Shown here: piece after piece, positions 1-7,168 of the stretch
Position numbering within the stretch: position 1 is the first letter of the stretch
Layout of the letters: every line of letters starts with the position of its first letter
Assembly: GCA_013152695.1 (NCBI GenBank)
Contig: JAADFV010000012.1
Span: 1-10,692 of the forward strand
DNA: 10,692 bases
From: Chloroflexota bacterium
GTDB lineage: Bacteria; Chloroflexota; Anaerolineae; J102
Direction: 5' to 3'
Position numbers and translations under genes: made by a program
Notes under the pieces: generated by a model
What the model saw: the letters and a program-made list of their open reading frames with translations, nothing else
What the model was told of the DNA's origin: nothing
Databases searched by the model: none

Positions 1-118
1 TATCTATCCTTCCTGATGTCACGCTTTTCCTAACAAAGGGCCTCTTACGGAATTCCTCGCCCCTGCAAATATCCCCACAAATCTCTCTTCCGTCTCCCGT
101 CTTCCTCCCCATGCAAGC

Positions 119-188
119 AATCCCTTCTCCCTACTTCTTACTCCCTACTCCTTGCTTCCTACTCCCTGCTCCCAACTCCCTGCTTCGA
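119..188. repeat. Heptameric pyrimidine-rich tandem repeat
   Basis: Ten consecutive 7-base units can be laid out in register from 119 to 188: AATCCCT, TCTCCCT, ACTTCTT, ACTCCCT, ACTCCTT, GCTTCCT, ACTCCCT, GCTCCCA, ACTCCCT, GCTTCGA. The consensus is RCTCCCT, which on the minus strand reads AGGGAGY. Three units are identical (ACTCCCT at 140, 161 and 175). The units are degenerate, so the array is old or under relaxed constraint. Heptameric short tandem repeats of similar composition are known from cyanobacterial and some other bacterial intergenic regions; kinship to those is inference. Confidence 0.75.
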
Positions 189-379
189 CGAAATTTACCA
201 GCTCATGAAGTCAAATGCTGACCAATAAAGTACCCTTATGCAGCTATTGCACTTATTTCATCAATTGGGGCGAACATGACTCATCCATCTATGTAATTCA
301 ACCTGATCATTCCCTCAAGCTGTTATTACCGGGAAGAAAACGACAGGAGAGCCTATAAGAGAAATATAACACACACTAT

Positions 380-395
380 ATGCAAACCTGTGCAT
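380..395. promoter_or_regulatory. Inverted repeat ATGCA-N6-TGCAT (possible operator)
   Basis: Bases 380-384 (ATGCA) and 391-395 (TGCAT) form a perfect 5-base inverted repeat separated by six bases (AACCTG). The 5-N6-5 spacing is that of CRP-type dyads, although the half-sites are not TGTGA. Its centre (387.5) lies about 69.5 bases upstream of the inferred transcription start at ~457 and 28 bases upstream of the FNR-like dyad. A 5-base arm pair could occur by chance, so the regulatory role is tentative. Confidence 0.3.
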
Positions 396-408
396 CCGCT
401 CACTCAAA

Positions 409-422
409 CTGATCAAGATCAT
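409..422. promoter_or_regulatory. FNR/CRP-family-like operator (TGAT-N4-ATCA)
   Basis: The sequence CTGATCAAGATCAT contains the perfect inverted repeat TGATC-AA-GATCA (410-421). Compared with the FNR consensus TTGAT-N4-ATCAA it matches eight of ten specified bases; only the two outermost positions differ. Its centre at 415.5 lies exactly 41.5 bases upstream of the start inferred from the -10 box at 445-450, abutting and overlapping the first base of the -35 hexamer. This is where class II CRP/FNR activators bind. The site and spacing are seen directly; the regulator and its effect are inferred. Confidence 0.5.
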
Positions 423-450
423 ATACAAACCGACTCACTCATCCTATATT
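422..450 (+). promoter_or_regulatory. Sigma70-like promoter of the hdr-mvh operon
   Basis: A -10 hexamer TATATT (445-450, five of six consensus bases) is preceded at an ideal 17-base spacing by TATACA (422-427), a weak -35 hexamer with four of six consensus bases. Transcription would start near 457 and give a leader of about 43 bases before the hdrC ATG. A weak -35 next to an FNR-like dyad is what an activator-dependent promoter would look like. The call rests on motif match and position only. Confidence 0.5.
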
Positions 451-484
451 AAAGATAGACTACTTGTCTTTCCCCAATAGCATT

Positions 485-490
485 AGGAGG
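485..490 (+). promoter_or_regulatory. Ribosome binding site deciding the hdrC start
   Basis: A perfect AGGAGG lies nine bases before the ATG at 500. A longer in-frame reading from TTG at 464 would place this site inside the gene and has no comparable site of its own, so the ATG at 500 is chosen. Confidence 0.85.
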
Positions 491-499
491 CAATTATAT

Positions 500-1111
500 A
501 TGGCTGATCAAAGAAGTGCTTCGCGGGCATCACCCCAAACCTTCTTTCAAGAAGTGGTGGCAGCAACGCCCGGCAGTAAGCCAAATTTAGAACTCTGCTT
601 GCAATGCGGCACGTGCGGAGGATCCTGTCCCTCGGGGCCAGATATGGAATACACGCCGCGACAACTTTTTGCCATGATCGCGGCGGGGATGAAGGAGGAT
701 GTGCTTAAAAGTAATACGCCCTGGTACTGCGTATCATGCTACTACTGCATGGTACGTTGCCCTCAGGAAATCCACATCACCGATATCATGTACACGCTCA
801 AACGTCAGGCAATTAACGAGGGCTATTTTCACGAATCCTCGGCGGCTGATGCCCCCGATTTCTCGGAAACATTCATCGATTTTGTGGAAAACTACGGACG
901 AAGTTTTGAACTGGGCCTGGCTACCCGGTATCACCTTAAGCATCATCCCCTGGGAGCCGTAAAAATGGCTGGGTTTGGTTTGAGCATGTTACGCAAAGGA
1001 CGTATGGATCTTACGCCCACCAAAATCAAAGGCATCGATCAACTAAAAGCAATCCTTGCTAAAGCGAAAGAACTCGAAAATGATGCCTTGCAGCAGGGAG
1101 GCACGTCATGA
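500..1111 (+). CDS. hdrC: Heterodisulfide reductase subunit C (HdrC), iron-sulfur electron carrier
   Basis: This 203-residue protein is the small ferredoxin-like subunit that relays electrons from HdrA to the catalytic HdrB. Two classical [4Fe-4S] motifs are visible: C33-x2-C36-x2-C39-x3-C43 followed by Pro, and C77-x2-C80-x2-C83-x3-C87 followed by Pro, with the helical C-terminal half expected for HdrC. Length is close to methanogen HdrC (roughly 185-200 residues). No signal peptide or membrane segment is seen, so it should be cytoplasmic and differs from the membrane HdrDE-type arrangement. The start at 500 follows AGGAGG; an in-frame TTG at 464 would add twelve residues and is not preferred. 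It is the first gene of the operon and its stop overlaps the hdrB start (ATGA, 1108-1111). Context and both cluster motifs make the assignment firm. Confidence 0.93.
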   Translation: MADQRSASRASPQTFFQEVVAATPGSKPNLELCLQCGTCGGSCPSGPDMEYTPRQLFAMIAAGMKEDVLKSNTPWYCVSCYYCMVRCPQEIHITDIMYTLKRQAINEGYFHESSAADAPDFSETFIDFVENYGRSFELGLATRYHLKHHPLGAVKMAGFGLSMLRKGRMDLTPTKIKGIDQLKAILAKAKELENDALQQGGTS

Positions 1112-2082
1112 AATATGGTTATTATCCCGGCTGTTCCCTGGAAAAGAACGCCAGAGCCTATCACACCTCAGCCCTGGCCGTAGCCAAAGCCCTGGGTATC
1201 GAATTTGCCGAGGTTCCTGACTGGAATTGCTGCGGCGCCACAGAGTACATCTCCATCGATGCCCTTCCCGCTTACGCCCTGATCAGTCGAAATTTGGCCC
1301 TGGCCGCCGAACAAAACCTGAATGGCAATGGCCAGCAATTGGTGGCACCTTGCAGTGCCTGTTTTCTCAACCTGAGTAAGGCCGATCATTACATGGCCGA
1401 ATCCTCGCAACTGGCCGACCAGGTCAATACAGCTTTGGCTGCCGGCGGCTTGCACTACGATCCGGGCAGCGTACGTGTGCGGCATCTCCTCGATGTCGTC
1501 GTTGATGATGTCGGTTATGAGGCTGTTGCCAAACAGGTGACAAAGCCTCTTTACAATCTACGTCTGGCTTGCTATTACGGCTGCCTGATCGTCCGCCCCG
1601 ACTATGGTGGCCTCCACGACGACCCCGAATATCCCGTTTGTCTCGACGAGTTAATGCAGACGCTGGGAGCAACGGTCGTCGACTATCCTGTGAAAACACA
1701 CTGCTGTGGCGGCCACATGACGCAGATCAGCGAAAGCACTGCTCTGGAATTGATCCGTCGTCTCCTCAAGAGCGCGGCCGATTACGAGGCAGATGCAATC
1801 GTCACCCTCTGCCCCATGTGCCAGCTAAACCTGGATGGCTATCAAGAAGCAGTCAACAAGCATTTCGGCACCGATTATCAAATCCCCATTCTCTACTTCA
1901 CCCAGCTTATGGGCCTGGCCTTTGGCATGGCGCCCAAGGAGTTGGGAATCGGCAAGGAGTTCGTGGACGCCAAAAAGGCGCTGGCTAAGATTCAGGAAGA
2001 AGCGCCTAGAAAAATGAAACGTCGGCGCCCACCGAAAGAAGCTCTCCCCATGCCGCATTTGCACGAGGAGGGACAAAAATGA
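1108..2082 (+). CDS. hdrB: Heterodisulfide reductase subunit B (HdrB), catalytic CCG-domain subunit
   Basis: HdrB is the disulfide-reducing subunit of the Hdr complex. In methanogens it cleaves CoM-S-S-CoB at two non-cubane [4Fe-4S] clusters held by CCG domains. Both CCG domains are present here: C9, C41-C42-G, C82-x2-C85 in the first and C155 (or C159), C199-C200-G, C235-x2-C238 in the second. The 324 residues are slightly longer than the ~300 of methanogen HdrB; the excess is a basic, proline-containing tail after about residue 295. The ATG at 1108 lies six bases after GGGAGG and overlaps the hdrC stop; its own stop overlaps the hdrA start at 2079-2082, so the three subunits are probably translationally coupled. 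The natural disulfide substrate in a bacterium cannot be told from sequence. Confidence 0.93.
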   Translation: MKYGYYPGCSLEKNARAYHTSALAVAKALGIEFAEVPDWNCCGATEYISIDALPAYALISRNLALAAEQNLNGNGQQLVAPCSACFLNLSKADHYMAESSQLADQVNTALAAGGLHYDPGSVRVRHLLDVVVDDVGYEAVAKQVTKPLYNLRLACYYGCLIVRPDYGGLHDDPEYPVCLDELMQTLGATVVDYPVKTHCCGGHMTQISESTALELIRRLLKSAADYEADAIVTLCPMCQLNLDGYQEAVNKHFGTDYQIPILYFTQLMGLAFGMAPKELGIGKEFVDAKKALAKIQEEAPRKMKRRRPPKEALPMPHLHEEGQK

Positions 2083-4118
2083 CGAAAGAAAAAGAACGTG
2101 TAGGGGTGTACGTGTGCCACTGTGGTACGAACATCGCCAAGACAGTGGATGTGGAGGAGGTAGCGCGCTGGGCCGGAGAACAAGCCGAGGTCGTCATCGC
2201 CCGTGATTACAAATTCATGTGCTCAAGCCTGGGTCAAGATCTGATCGAGGACGACATCAAAGAAAAAGGGCTCACGCGTGTGGTGGTGGCAGCCTGCTCA
2301 CCGCACATGCACGAGAAGACTTTTCGAGGTGTGTGCGAACGCGCCGGCCTGAATCCCTTCCTCTTCGAAATGGCGAACATTCGCGAGCACGATTCCTGGG
2401 CCACCGACGACCGTGTGGCGGCGACGCTCAAGGCGAAGGCCCTGGTCAATGCCGCCGTCGATCGAGTCGTCCATCACCAGCCCCTCGAACCCATTCCTGT
2501 TGAGATCAACCCCAACACCCTTATTGTCGGTGGTGGCATCGCCGGCATTACGGCCGCGCTCGAGCTGGCAGATGCCGGGTATCATGTCTATCTGGTGGAG
2601 CGAGAGCCCTCCATTGGCGGGCACATGGCGCAACTGGACAAGACCTTCCCCACCCTAGACTGCTCGGCCTGTATCCTCACCCCCAAAATGGTCGATACCG
2701 GCCAACATCCCAACATCACCCTGCTCAGTTACAGCGAAGTTGAGGGTGTAGACGGTTATCTAGGCAATTTCACGGTCACGGTACGCAAAAAAGCGCGTTA
2801 TGTCAACGAAGAATTGTGTACGGGCTGTGGTATTTGTGAAGAGAAATGCCCCGTCAAGGTGGTAGATGAGGTGTTCGAAGCAGGCTTGGGCTATCGCAAG
2901 GTGGTCTATCGTCCCTTCCCGCAGGCAGTGCCCAAATATCCGGTCATCGACAAAGAACACTGTACCTTCTTCCTGCGCGGAAAGTGCAAAGCCTGCCAGA
3001 TTTTCTGCCCGACCAAGGCTATCGACTTCGAACAAGAAGACGAAATCCTGCAATTTCAGGTGGGCAACATCATCCTCGCTACCGGCTACGACCTGTTCGA
3101 TGCCCGACGCATATCGCAATACGGCTACGGGCGCCTGGCCAACGTCTTTACCAGTCTCGAATTCGAGCGCATGGTGAATGCGGCCGGGCCCACGGCAGGT
3201 AAGATCGTGTTGCGCGATGGTGTGACCGAACCGAAGAGTGTCGCCATCGTCCATTGTGTGGGTTCACGCGATAAGAATTATCACGAGTATTGCTCGAAAG
3301 TCTGCTGCATGTACTCGCTGAAGTTTGCCCATTTGGTGCATGAGCGTGTACCCGACGCCGAAGTCTACAACTTCTACATCGATATCCGTGCTCCGGGCAA
3401 GGGTTACGAAGAATTCTACCATCGCTTGCTGGAGGAAGGTACACACTTTGTGCGCGGCCGCGTAGCAGAAATTACCGATGCCGCCCGCAAGCCCGGTGAA
3501 GAAGGTAAGCTCATCGTGCAAGCCGAAGATACCCTTATCGGCAAGCAACGACGTATTCCTGTCGACATGGTCATTCTCAGTGCCGGCCTCGAATCTCGCC
3601 ACGATTCCAAAGAAGTGTCCCAGCTCTTCAAGATGGGCTGTGATTATGATGGTTTCTTCGTGGAACGGCACCCGAAACTGGACCCCATTGCCACCATGAC
3701 CGAGGGCATCTTCATTGCCGGTGCCTGTCAGGGACCTAAAGATATTCCTGATACGGTGGCACAGGGTGCGGCGGCGGCAGCACGTGTGGCCAGTCTGATT
3801 CACCGTGGCACGGTGATGATGGAGCCGGTTCGGGCCAGTATCAACGAAGACGAATGCTCTGGCTGTCGCATCTGCAACAATCTCTGCCCCTACAACGCCA
3901 TCGTCTTCCACGAGGATCGCCATGTCTCTGAGGTGATCACCGCCCTTTGCCAGGGCTGTGGAACCTGTGTGGCTGCCTGCCCCAGCGGTGTTATTTCAGG
4001 GGCGCACTTTACCAACGAGCAAGTGTTCTCGCAAATCGAGGGCATTCTCTGGGATGTGCGTGGTAATGGTGGCAAGGGACAATCACAGAAAATCGAACCT
4101 GAACCGGTAGCCGCATAA
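2079..4118 (+). CDS. hdrA: Heterodisulfide reductase subunit A (HdrA), FAD-dependent electron-bifurcating subunit
   Basis: HdrA carries the FAD at which electrons from H2 are bifurcated to a low-potential acceptor and to HdrBC. The 679 residues show the full domain order of the family. An N-terminal domain (about 1-140) contains conserved cysteines C13, C15, C48 and C73. A thioredoxin-reductase-like FAD fold begins with GGGIAG at 151-156 and ends near 570 with the GIFIAGAC segment (543-550). A ferredoxin domain is inserted at about 240-315 (C247/250/253/257 and C295/303/306/310). A C-terminal ferredoxin domain spans about 585-645 (C593/596/599/603 and C624/627/630/634). A cysteine-rich patch with C393, C405, C409 and C410 lies in the flavin domain. 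No selenocysteine codon is needed. It starts six bases after GAGGAGGG and overlaps the hdrB stop. No fusion to MvhD or to a second HdrA half is seen, unlike some bacterial homologues. Confidence 0.95.
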   Translation: MTKEKERVGVYVCHCGTNIAKTVDVEEVARWAGEQAEVVIARDYKFMCSSLGQDLIEDDIKEKGLTRVVVAACSPHMHEKTFRGVCERAGLNPFLFEMANIREHDSWATDDRVAATLKAKALVNAAVDRVVHHQPLEPIPVEINPNTLIVGGGIAGITAALELADAGYHVYLVEREPSIGGHMAQLDKTFPTLDCSACILTPKMVDTGQHPNITLLSYSEVEGVDGYLGNFTVTVRKKARYVNEELCTGCGICEEKCPVKVVDEVFEAGLGYRKVVYRPFPQAVPKYPVIDKEHCTFFLRGKCKACQIFCPTKAIDFEQEDEILQFQVGNIILATGYDLFDARRISQYGYGRLANVFTSLEFERMVNAAGPTAGKIVLRDGVTEPKSVAIVHCVGSRDKNYHEYCSKVCCMYSLKFAHLVHERVPDAEVYNFYIDIRAPGKGYEEFYHRLLEEGTHFVRGRVAEITDAARKPGEEGKLIVQAEDTLIGKQRRIPVDMVILSAGLESRHDSKEVSQLFKMGCDYDGFFVERHPKLDPIATMTEGIFIAGACQGPKDIPDTVAQGAAAAARVASLIHRGTVMMEPVRASINEDECSGCRICNNLCPYNAIVFHEDRHVSEVITALCQGCGTCVAACPSGVISGAHFTNEQVFSQIEGILWDVRGNGGKGQSQKIEPEPVAA

Positions 4119-4130
4119 GGAGGAATCGGT

Positions 4131-4613
4131 ATGAATGAACAATACGAACCTGTCATTGTTGGCTTCCTCTGTAACTGGTGTTCTTACCGCGCCGCCGATC
4201 TTGCCGGCACGGCGCGCATTCATTATGCTCCCAACATGCGTGATATCCGCGTGATGTGCAGCGGTCGCGTAGACCCCCAGTTCGTACTCAAGGCCTTCCG
4301 CGAAGGCGCCGACGGTGTCCTCATCGCCGGCTGCCACCCCGGCGAATGCCACTACGTCTCGGGCAATCTCAAGACCGAACGTCGTTTTCATTTACTCAAA
4401 CGCATGCTGCGCCAATTCGGCATCGAAGAGGAGCGACTACAATTGGTCTGGGCTTCAGCCTCGGAGGGGGTGGTACTGGCCGAAACCGTAGACCGTATGA
4501 CCGAGCAACTGAGAAAACTGGGCCCCCTACGCTGGCAGGAGCGGGTACTCGGAGCCAACGGCCAAGATGAACCTGCGCCTGCAGTGGCGCCGACCGAGGA
4601 GGTGACGGCATGA
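4131..4613 (+). CDS. mvhD: Methyl-viologen-reducing hydrogenase delta subunit MvhD, [2Fe-2S] linker between hydrogenase and HdrA
   Basis: MvhD connects the hydrogenase small subunit to HdrA through one [2Fe-2S] cluster. The 160-residue protein has the family signature: C14-x2-C17 near the N-terminus, C43 in a VMCSGR segment, and C68 and C73 in a GCHPGEC segment; four of these five bind the cluster. The last ~25 residues (Ala/Pro/Glu-rich, from about 140) are a flexible tail of no clear role. The ATG at 4131 follows AAGGAGG (4117-4123), which overlaps the hdrA stop, and the intergenic gap is only 12 bases. The 3' end overlaps mvhG by ATGA. Its place between hdrA and the hydrogenase genes mirrors its physical place in the complex. 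Confidence 0.93.
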   Translation: MNEQYEPVIVGFLCNWCSYRAADLAGTARIHYAPNMRDIRVMCSGRVDPQFVLKAFREGADGVLIAGCHPGECHYVSGNLKTERRFHLLKRMLRQFGIEEERLQLVWASASEGVVLAETVDRMTEQLRKLGPLRWQERVLGANGQDEPAPAVAPTEEVTA

Positions 4614-5686
4614 CTGGCAACGGTAAACCCAAACTAGCTATGTACTGGGCTTCCGCCTGCGGAGGCTGCGAAATTTCGGTCTTGAATATCGGTGAACATA
4701 TTTTAACCGTTGACGAAATCTTCGATCTGGCCTTTTTCCCTTGTATTGCCGACTTTAAAGTCGAGGATGTCAAGGGCTATCCCGATGGCTACATCGATCT
4801 CTGCCTATTCGACGGTGCTATCCGCAATTCCGAAAATGAGGAAATGGCGCATTTGCTGCGGCAAAAATCCAAGGTGCTGGTAGCCTTTGGTTCCTGCGCC
4901 TACGAAGGCTGTATCCCCGCCCTCTCCAATCTCACCACGAAGAATGCCACACTCAATACCGTCTTCCTCGACAACCCTACCATCGACAACCCCGATGGCA
5001 TTCTGCCCCAGCCCGAAACGAAAGTGCCGGAAGGTACGCTGGAAATTCCCACCTTTTATCACACAGTCAAGGCTCTGGACCAGGTCGTAGATGTAGACTA
5101 TTACATTCCCGGCTGCCCCCCGGAACCGCACCAGATATGGGCTGTGCTGCAAGTGGTGGTTGCTGCCCTCACACAGGGCGCACCGCTGCCCCCCAAAGGT
5201 AGCATCATCGGCGCTGGAGATGTGGCGGTGTGCGAAGAATGCCCCCTTGAGAAAAACGAAAAGACCATCGCCCGCTTCTTCCGACCGTACGAGATCAAAC
5301 CCCAGCCGGATGTCTGCTTGCTGGAACAGGGCATTGTCTGCATGGGGCCCGCCACGCGCAACGGTTGCGGCGCTTTGTGCCCGCAAGTGGGAATGGGCTG
5401 TCGCGGTTGCTACGGGCCTCTGCCGGGTGTCGTCGATCAGGGAGGGAAGATGCTCTCCGCCATTGCTTCCGTCATCGATGCAGGTGAACCGGGTATGGAA
5501 GAAGCAGAAATCGAACGCGAAATCCTGGCTGCCGTCGACAGTTTACCAGACCCGGCAGGGACATTCTACCGCTTCAGTATGGCGCATTCACTTCTGCGAC
5601 GTAGCTGGAACCCGGAGTCACCGGATTTACTGGGCACCCATGGTCAACAAGGCAAATCTGCAGCGAAGGAGGTCGTCGCCAAATGA
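4610..5686 (+). CDS. mvhG: [NiFe] hydrogenase small subunit MvhG (group 3c type)
   Basis: The small subunit carries the iron-sulfur chain from the Ni-Fe site towards MvhD. The 358 residues begin without a twin-arginine signal, so the enzyme is cytoplasmic as in group 3. The proximal cluster ligands are C17-x2-C20 (in SACGGCE), C96 (in GSC) and C169 (in GCPP). Eight more cysteines in the C-terminal half (C208, C211, C236, C244, C253, C257, C264, C267) are enough for two further [4Fe-4S] clusters, the arrangement in Mvh and Frh small subunits. The ATG at 4610 lies seven bases after GAGGAGG and overlaps the mvhD stop; its stop overlaps the mvhA start. Distinguishing Mvh from F420-reducing Frh rests mainly on the hdr and mvhD neighbours and the absence of an frhB-like gene. 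Confidence 0.92.
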   Translation: MTGNGKPKLAMYWASACGGCEISVLNIGEHILTVDEIFDLAFFPCIADFKVEDVKGYPDGYIDLCLFDGAIRNSENEEMAHLLRQKSKVLVAFGSCAYEGCIPALSNLTTKNATLNTVFLDNPTIDNPDGILPQPETKVPEGTLEIPTFYHTVKALDQVVDVDYYIPGCPPEPHQIWAVLQVVVAALTQGAPLPPKGSIIGAGDVAVCEECPLEKNEKTIARFFRPYEIKPQPDVCLLEQGIVCMGPATRNGCGALCPQVGMGCRGCYGPLPGVVDQGGKMLSAIASVIDAGEPGMEEAEIEREILAAVDSLPDPAGTFYRFSMAHSLLRRSWNPESPDLLGTHGQQGKSAAKEVVAK

Positions 5687-7167
5687 AACGCATCACCATC
5701 GATCCAATCACCCGCCTGGAAGGTCATGGAAAAATCGAAATATTCCTGAATGAACAAGGTGATGTCGCCAACGCCTACTTCCAGATTCCGGAATTACGCG
5801 GCTTCGAGCAGTTCTGCGTGGGCCGGCCGGCAGAAGAAATGCCTCGTATCACCAACCGCATCTGCGGTGTATGCCCCGAAGCCCATCATATGGCCGCAAC
5901 CAAGGCTCTGGACGCCCTCTACCACGTGCAGCCATCCTCCGCGGTGAAAAAACTGCGGGAGATGTTCTACATGGCCTTCTACGTCACCGACCATACCACG
6001 CACTTCTATGCCCTGGGAGGGCCCGACTTTGTCGTAGGCCCCGATGCACCCAAAGCTGAACGCAACATCCTCGGTGTAATCCATAAAGTGGGCGTCGAAG
6101 TAGGGAAAGAGGTGATCAACTGCCGCATACGCAACCACCACGTCATCAAAATGCTGGGTGGACGTGGTGTGCATCCGGTGGCAGGAATGCCGGGGGGATG
6201 GAGTAAGTCCATCAATGAAGAAGAACGCCAGGAAATCGAAGAAATCGCCCGCAAGAACGTGGAATTTGCCCTCTTCAGCCTCAAGATCTTCGATGACATC
6301 GTCCTGGCAAACCAACAATACGTCGATCTCGTCCTCTCTGAGGCCTTCACCCATCGTACTTACTACATGGGCACAGTGGATGAGAACAACCACGTCAACT
6401 TCTACGATGGTAAAATCCGCGTCGTCGATCCCAACGGCAAAGAATTCATCAAATACGAAGCGAAAGACTACGCCCAACACATTGCGGAACGGGTGGAACC
6501 CTGGACCTATCTTAAGTTCCCCTATCTGAAAGGCGTAGGCTGGAAGGGATTCGTAGACGGAGTCGATAGCGGTGTTTACTGCGCCACACCCCTTTCGCGG
6601 CTGAATGCCGCCGATGGCATGGCCACGCCCAAAGCGCAAGAGGCATTCGAGCGCTTTTACGAAACCCTGGGTAGCAAAAAGAATGGCCGCTACCAGCCCG
6701 TACACTACCGCCTGGCAACGCACTGGGCTCGATTGGTGGAGCTCCTCTACGCAGCGGAGCGCATGTTAGAACTGGTGCAAGACCCCGAGATCACCGATCC
6801 AAACATGCGTGTGGAAGTACATAACACCCCCGATGAAGGCATCGGTTCGGTAGAAGCGCCACGAGGCACCCTCACCCATCACTACAAGACTGATGAAAAC
6901 GGCTGCCTCACCAAAGTCAACCTCATCGTGGGCACGACCAACAACTATGCTCCCATTGCCATGTCTGTGAAAAAGGCGGCCGAGGCTTTGATCCACAAAG
7001 GCGTCGTTATTAGCGATGGTCTGCTCAATCGCATCGAAATGGCCTTCCGTAACTACGATCCCTGCATGTCTTGTGCCACCCATTCTTTACCGGGGCAAAT
7101 GCCCCTGGAGGTTGTGATACGAGACGCCAGCGGGCACGAAGTACAGCGCCTGCGGCAGTTTGTCTAG
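5683..7167 (+). CDS. mvhA: [NiFe] hydrogenase large subunit MvhA (group 3c), catalytic
   Basis: The large subunit holds the Ni-Fe(CN)2CO site that splits H2. Near the N-terminus are the family segment RLEGHG (11-16) and the L1 motif R59-x-C61-G-x-C64 followed by PEAHH. The C-terminal L2 motif D459-P-C461-x2-C464-x2-H467 supplies the other two cysteine ligands. A 27-residue tail follows H467, the expected cut site of the maturation protease encoded next door, so the encoded protein is a precursor. The 494-residue length fits group 3c/3a large subunits. The ATG at 5683 follows AAGGAGG (5666-5672) by ten bases and overlaps the mvhG stop. Hyp maturation genes, needed to build the cofactor, are not in this window. 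Confidence 0.94.
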   Translation: MKRITIDPITRLEGHGKIEIFLNEQGDVANAYFQIPELRGFEQFCVGRPAEEMPRITNRICGVCPEAHHMAATKALDALYHVQPSSAVKKLREMFYMAFYVTDHTTHFYALGGPDFVVGPDAPKAERNILGVIHKVGVEVGKEVINCRIRNHHVIKMLGGRGVHPVAGMPGGWSKSINEEERQEIEEIARKNVEFALFSLKIFDDIVLANQQYVDLVLSEAFTHRTYYMGTVDENNHVNFYDGKIRVVDPNGKEFIKYEAKDYAQHIAERVEPWTYLKFPYLKGVGWKGFVDGVDSGVYCATPLSRLNAADGMATPKAQEAFERFYETLGSKKNGRYQPVHYRLATHWARLVELLYAAERMLELVQDPEITDPNMRVEVHNTPDEGIGSVEAPRGTLTHHYKTDENGCLTKVNLIVGTTNNYAPIAMSVKKAAEALIHKGVVISDGLLNRIEMAFRNYDPCMSCATHSLPGQMPLEVVIRDASGHEVQRLRQFV

Positions 7168-7168
7168 C

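Larger units (their letters stand above)
1..499. other. Noncoding region upstream of the hdr-mvh operon
   Basis: No convincing gene lies in these bases. The first ~190 bases are C/T-rich on the plus strand and contain a heptameric repeat tract (119-188, listed separately). From about 190 the composition becomes more AT-rich, as expected for a regulatory region. It holds two inverted repeats (380-395 and 409-422), a sigma70-like promoter (422-450), and the ribosome binding site of hdrC (485-490). Nothing was recognised in bases 1-118 or 189-379 beyond scattered AT-rich and palindromic words. Confidence 0.7.

Noticed and set aside
464..499. Twelve-residue N-terminal extension of HdrC from a TTG codon
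   Set aside because: The ATG at 500 has a perfect AGGAGG nine bases upstream, which would be inside the gene under the longer model; the predicted transcription start at ~457 also leaves almost no leader for the TTG.
3264..3923. Minus-strand open frame (219 codons) opposite hdrA
   Set aside because: Shadow of hdrA, whose domain and cysteine pattern is complete over the same bases.
5794..6723. Long minus-strand open frame (309 codons) opposite mvhA
   Set aside because: It is antisense to a strongly supported hydrogenase gene and reflects codon bias in GC-rich coding DNA; its translation shows no recognisable family.
4610..7167. Assignment of the hydrogenase as F420-reducing (Frh) rather than Mvh
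   Set aside because: No frhB-like F420-binding subunit is present, and the MvhD linker plus hdrABC neighbours fit group 3c.
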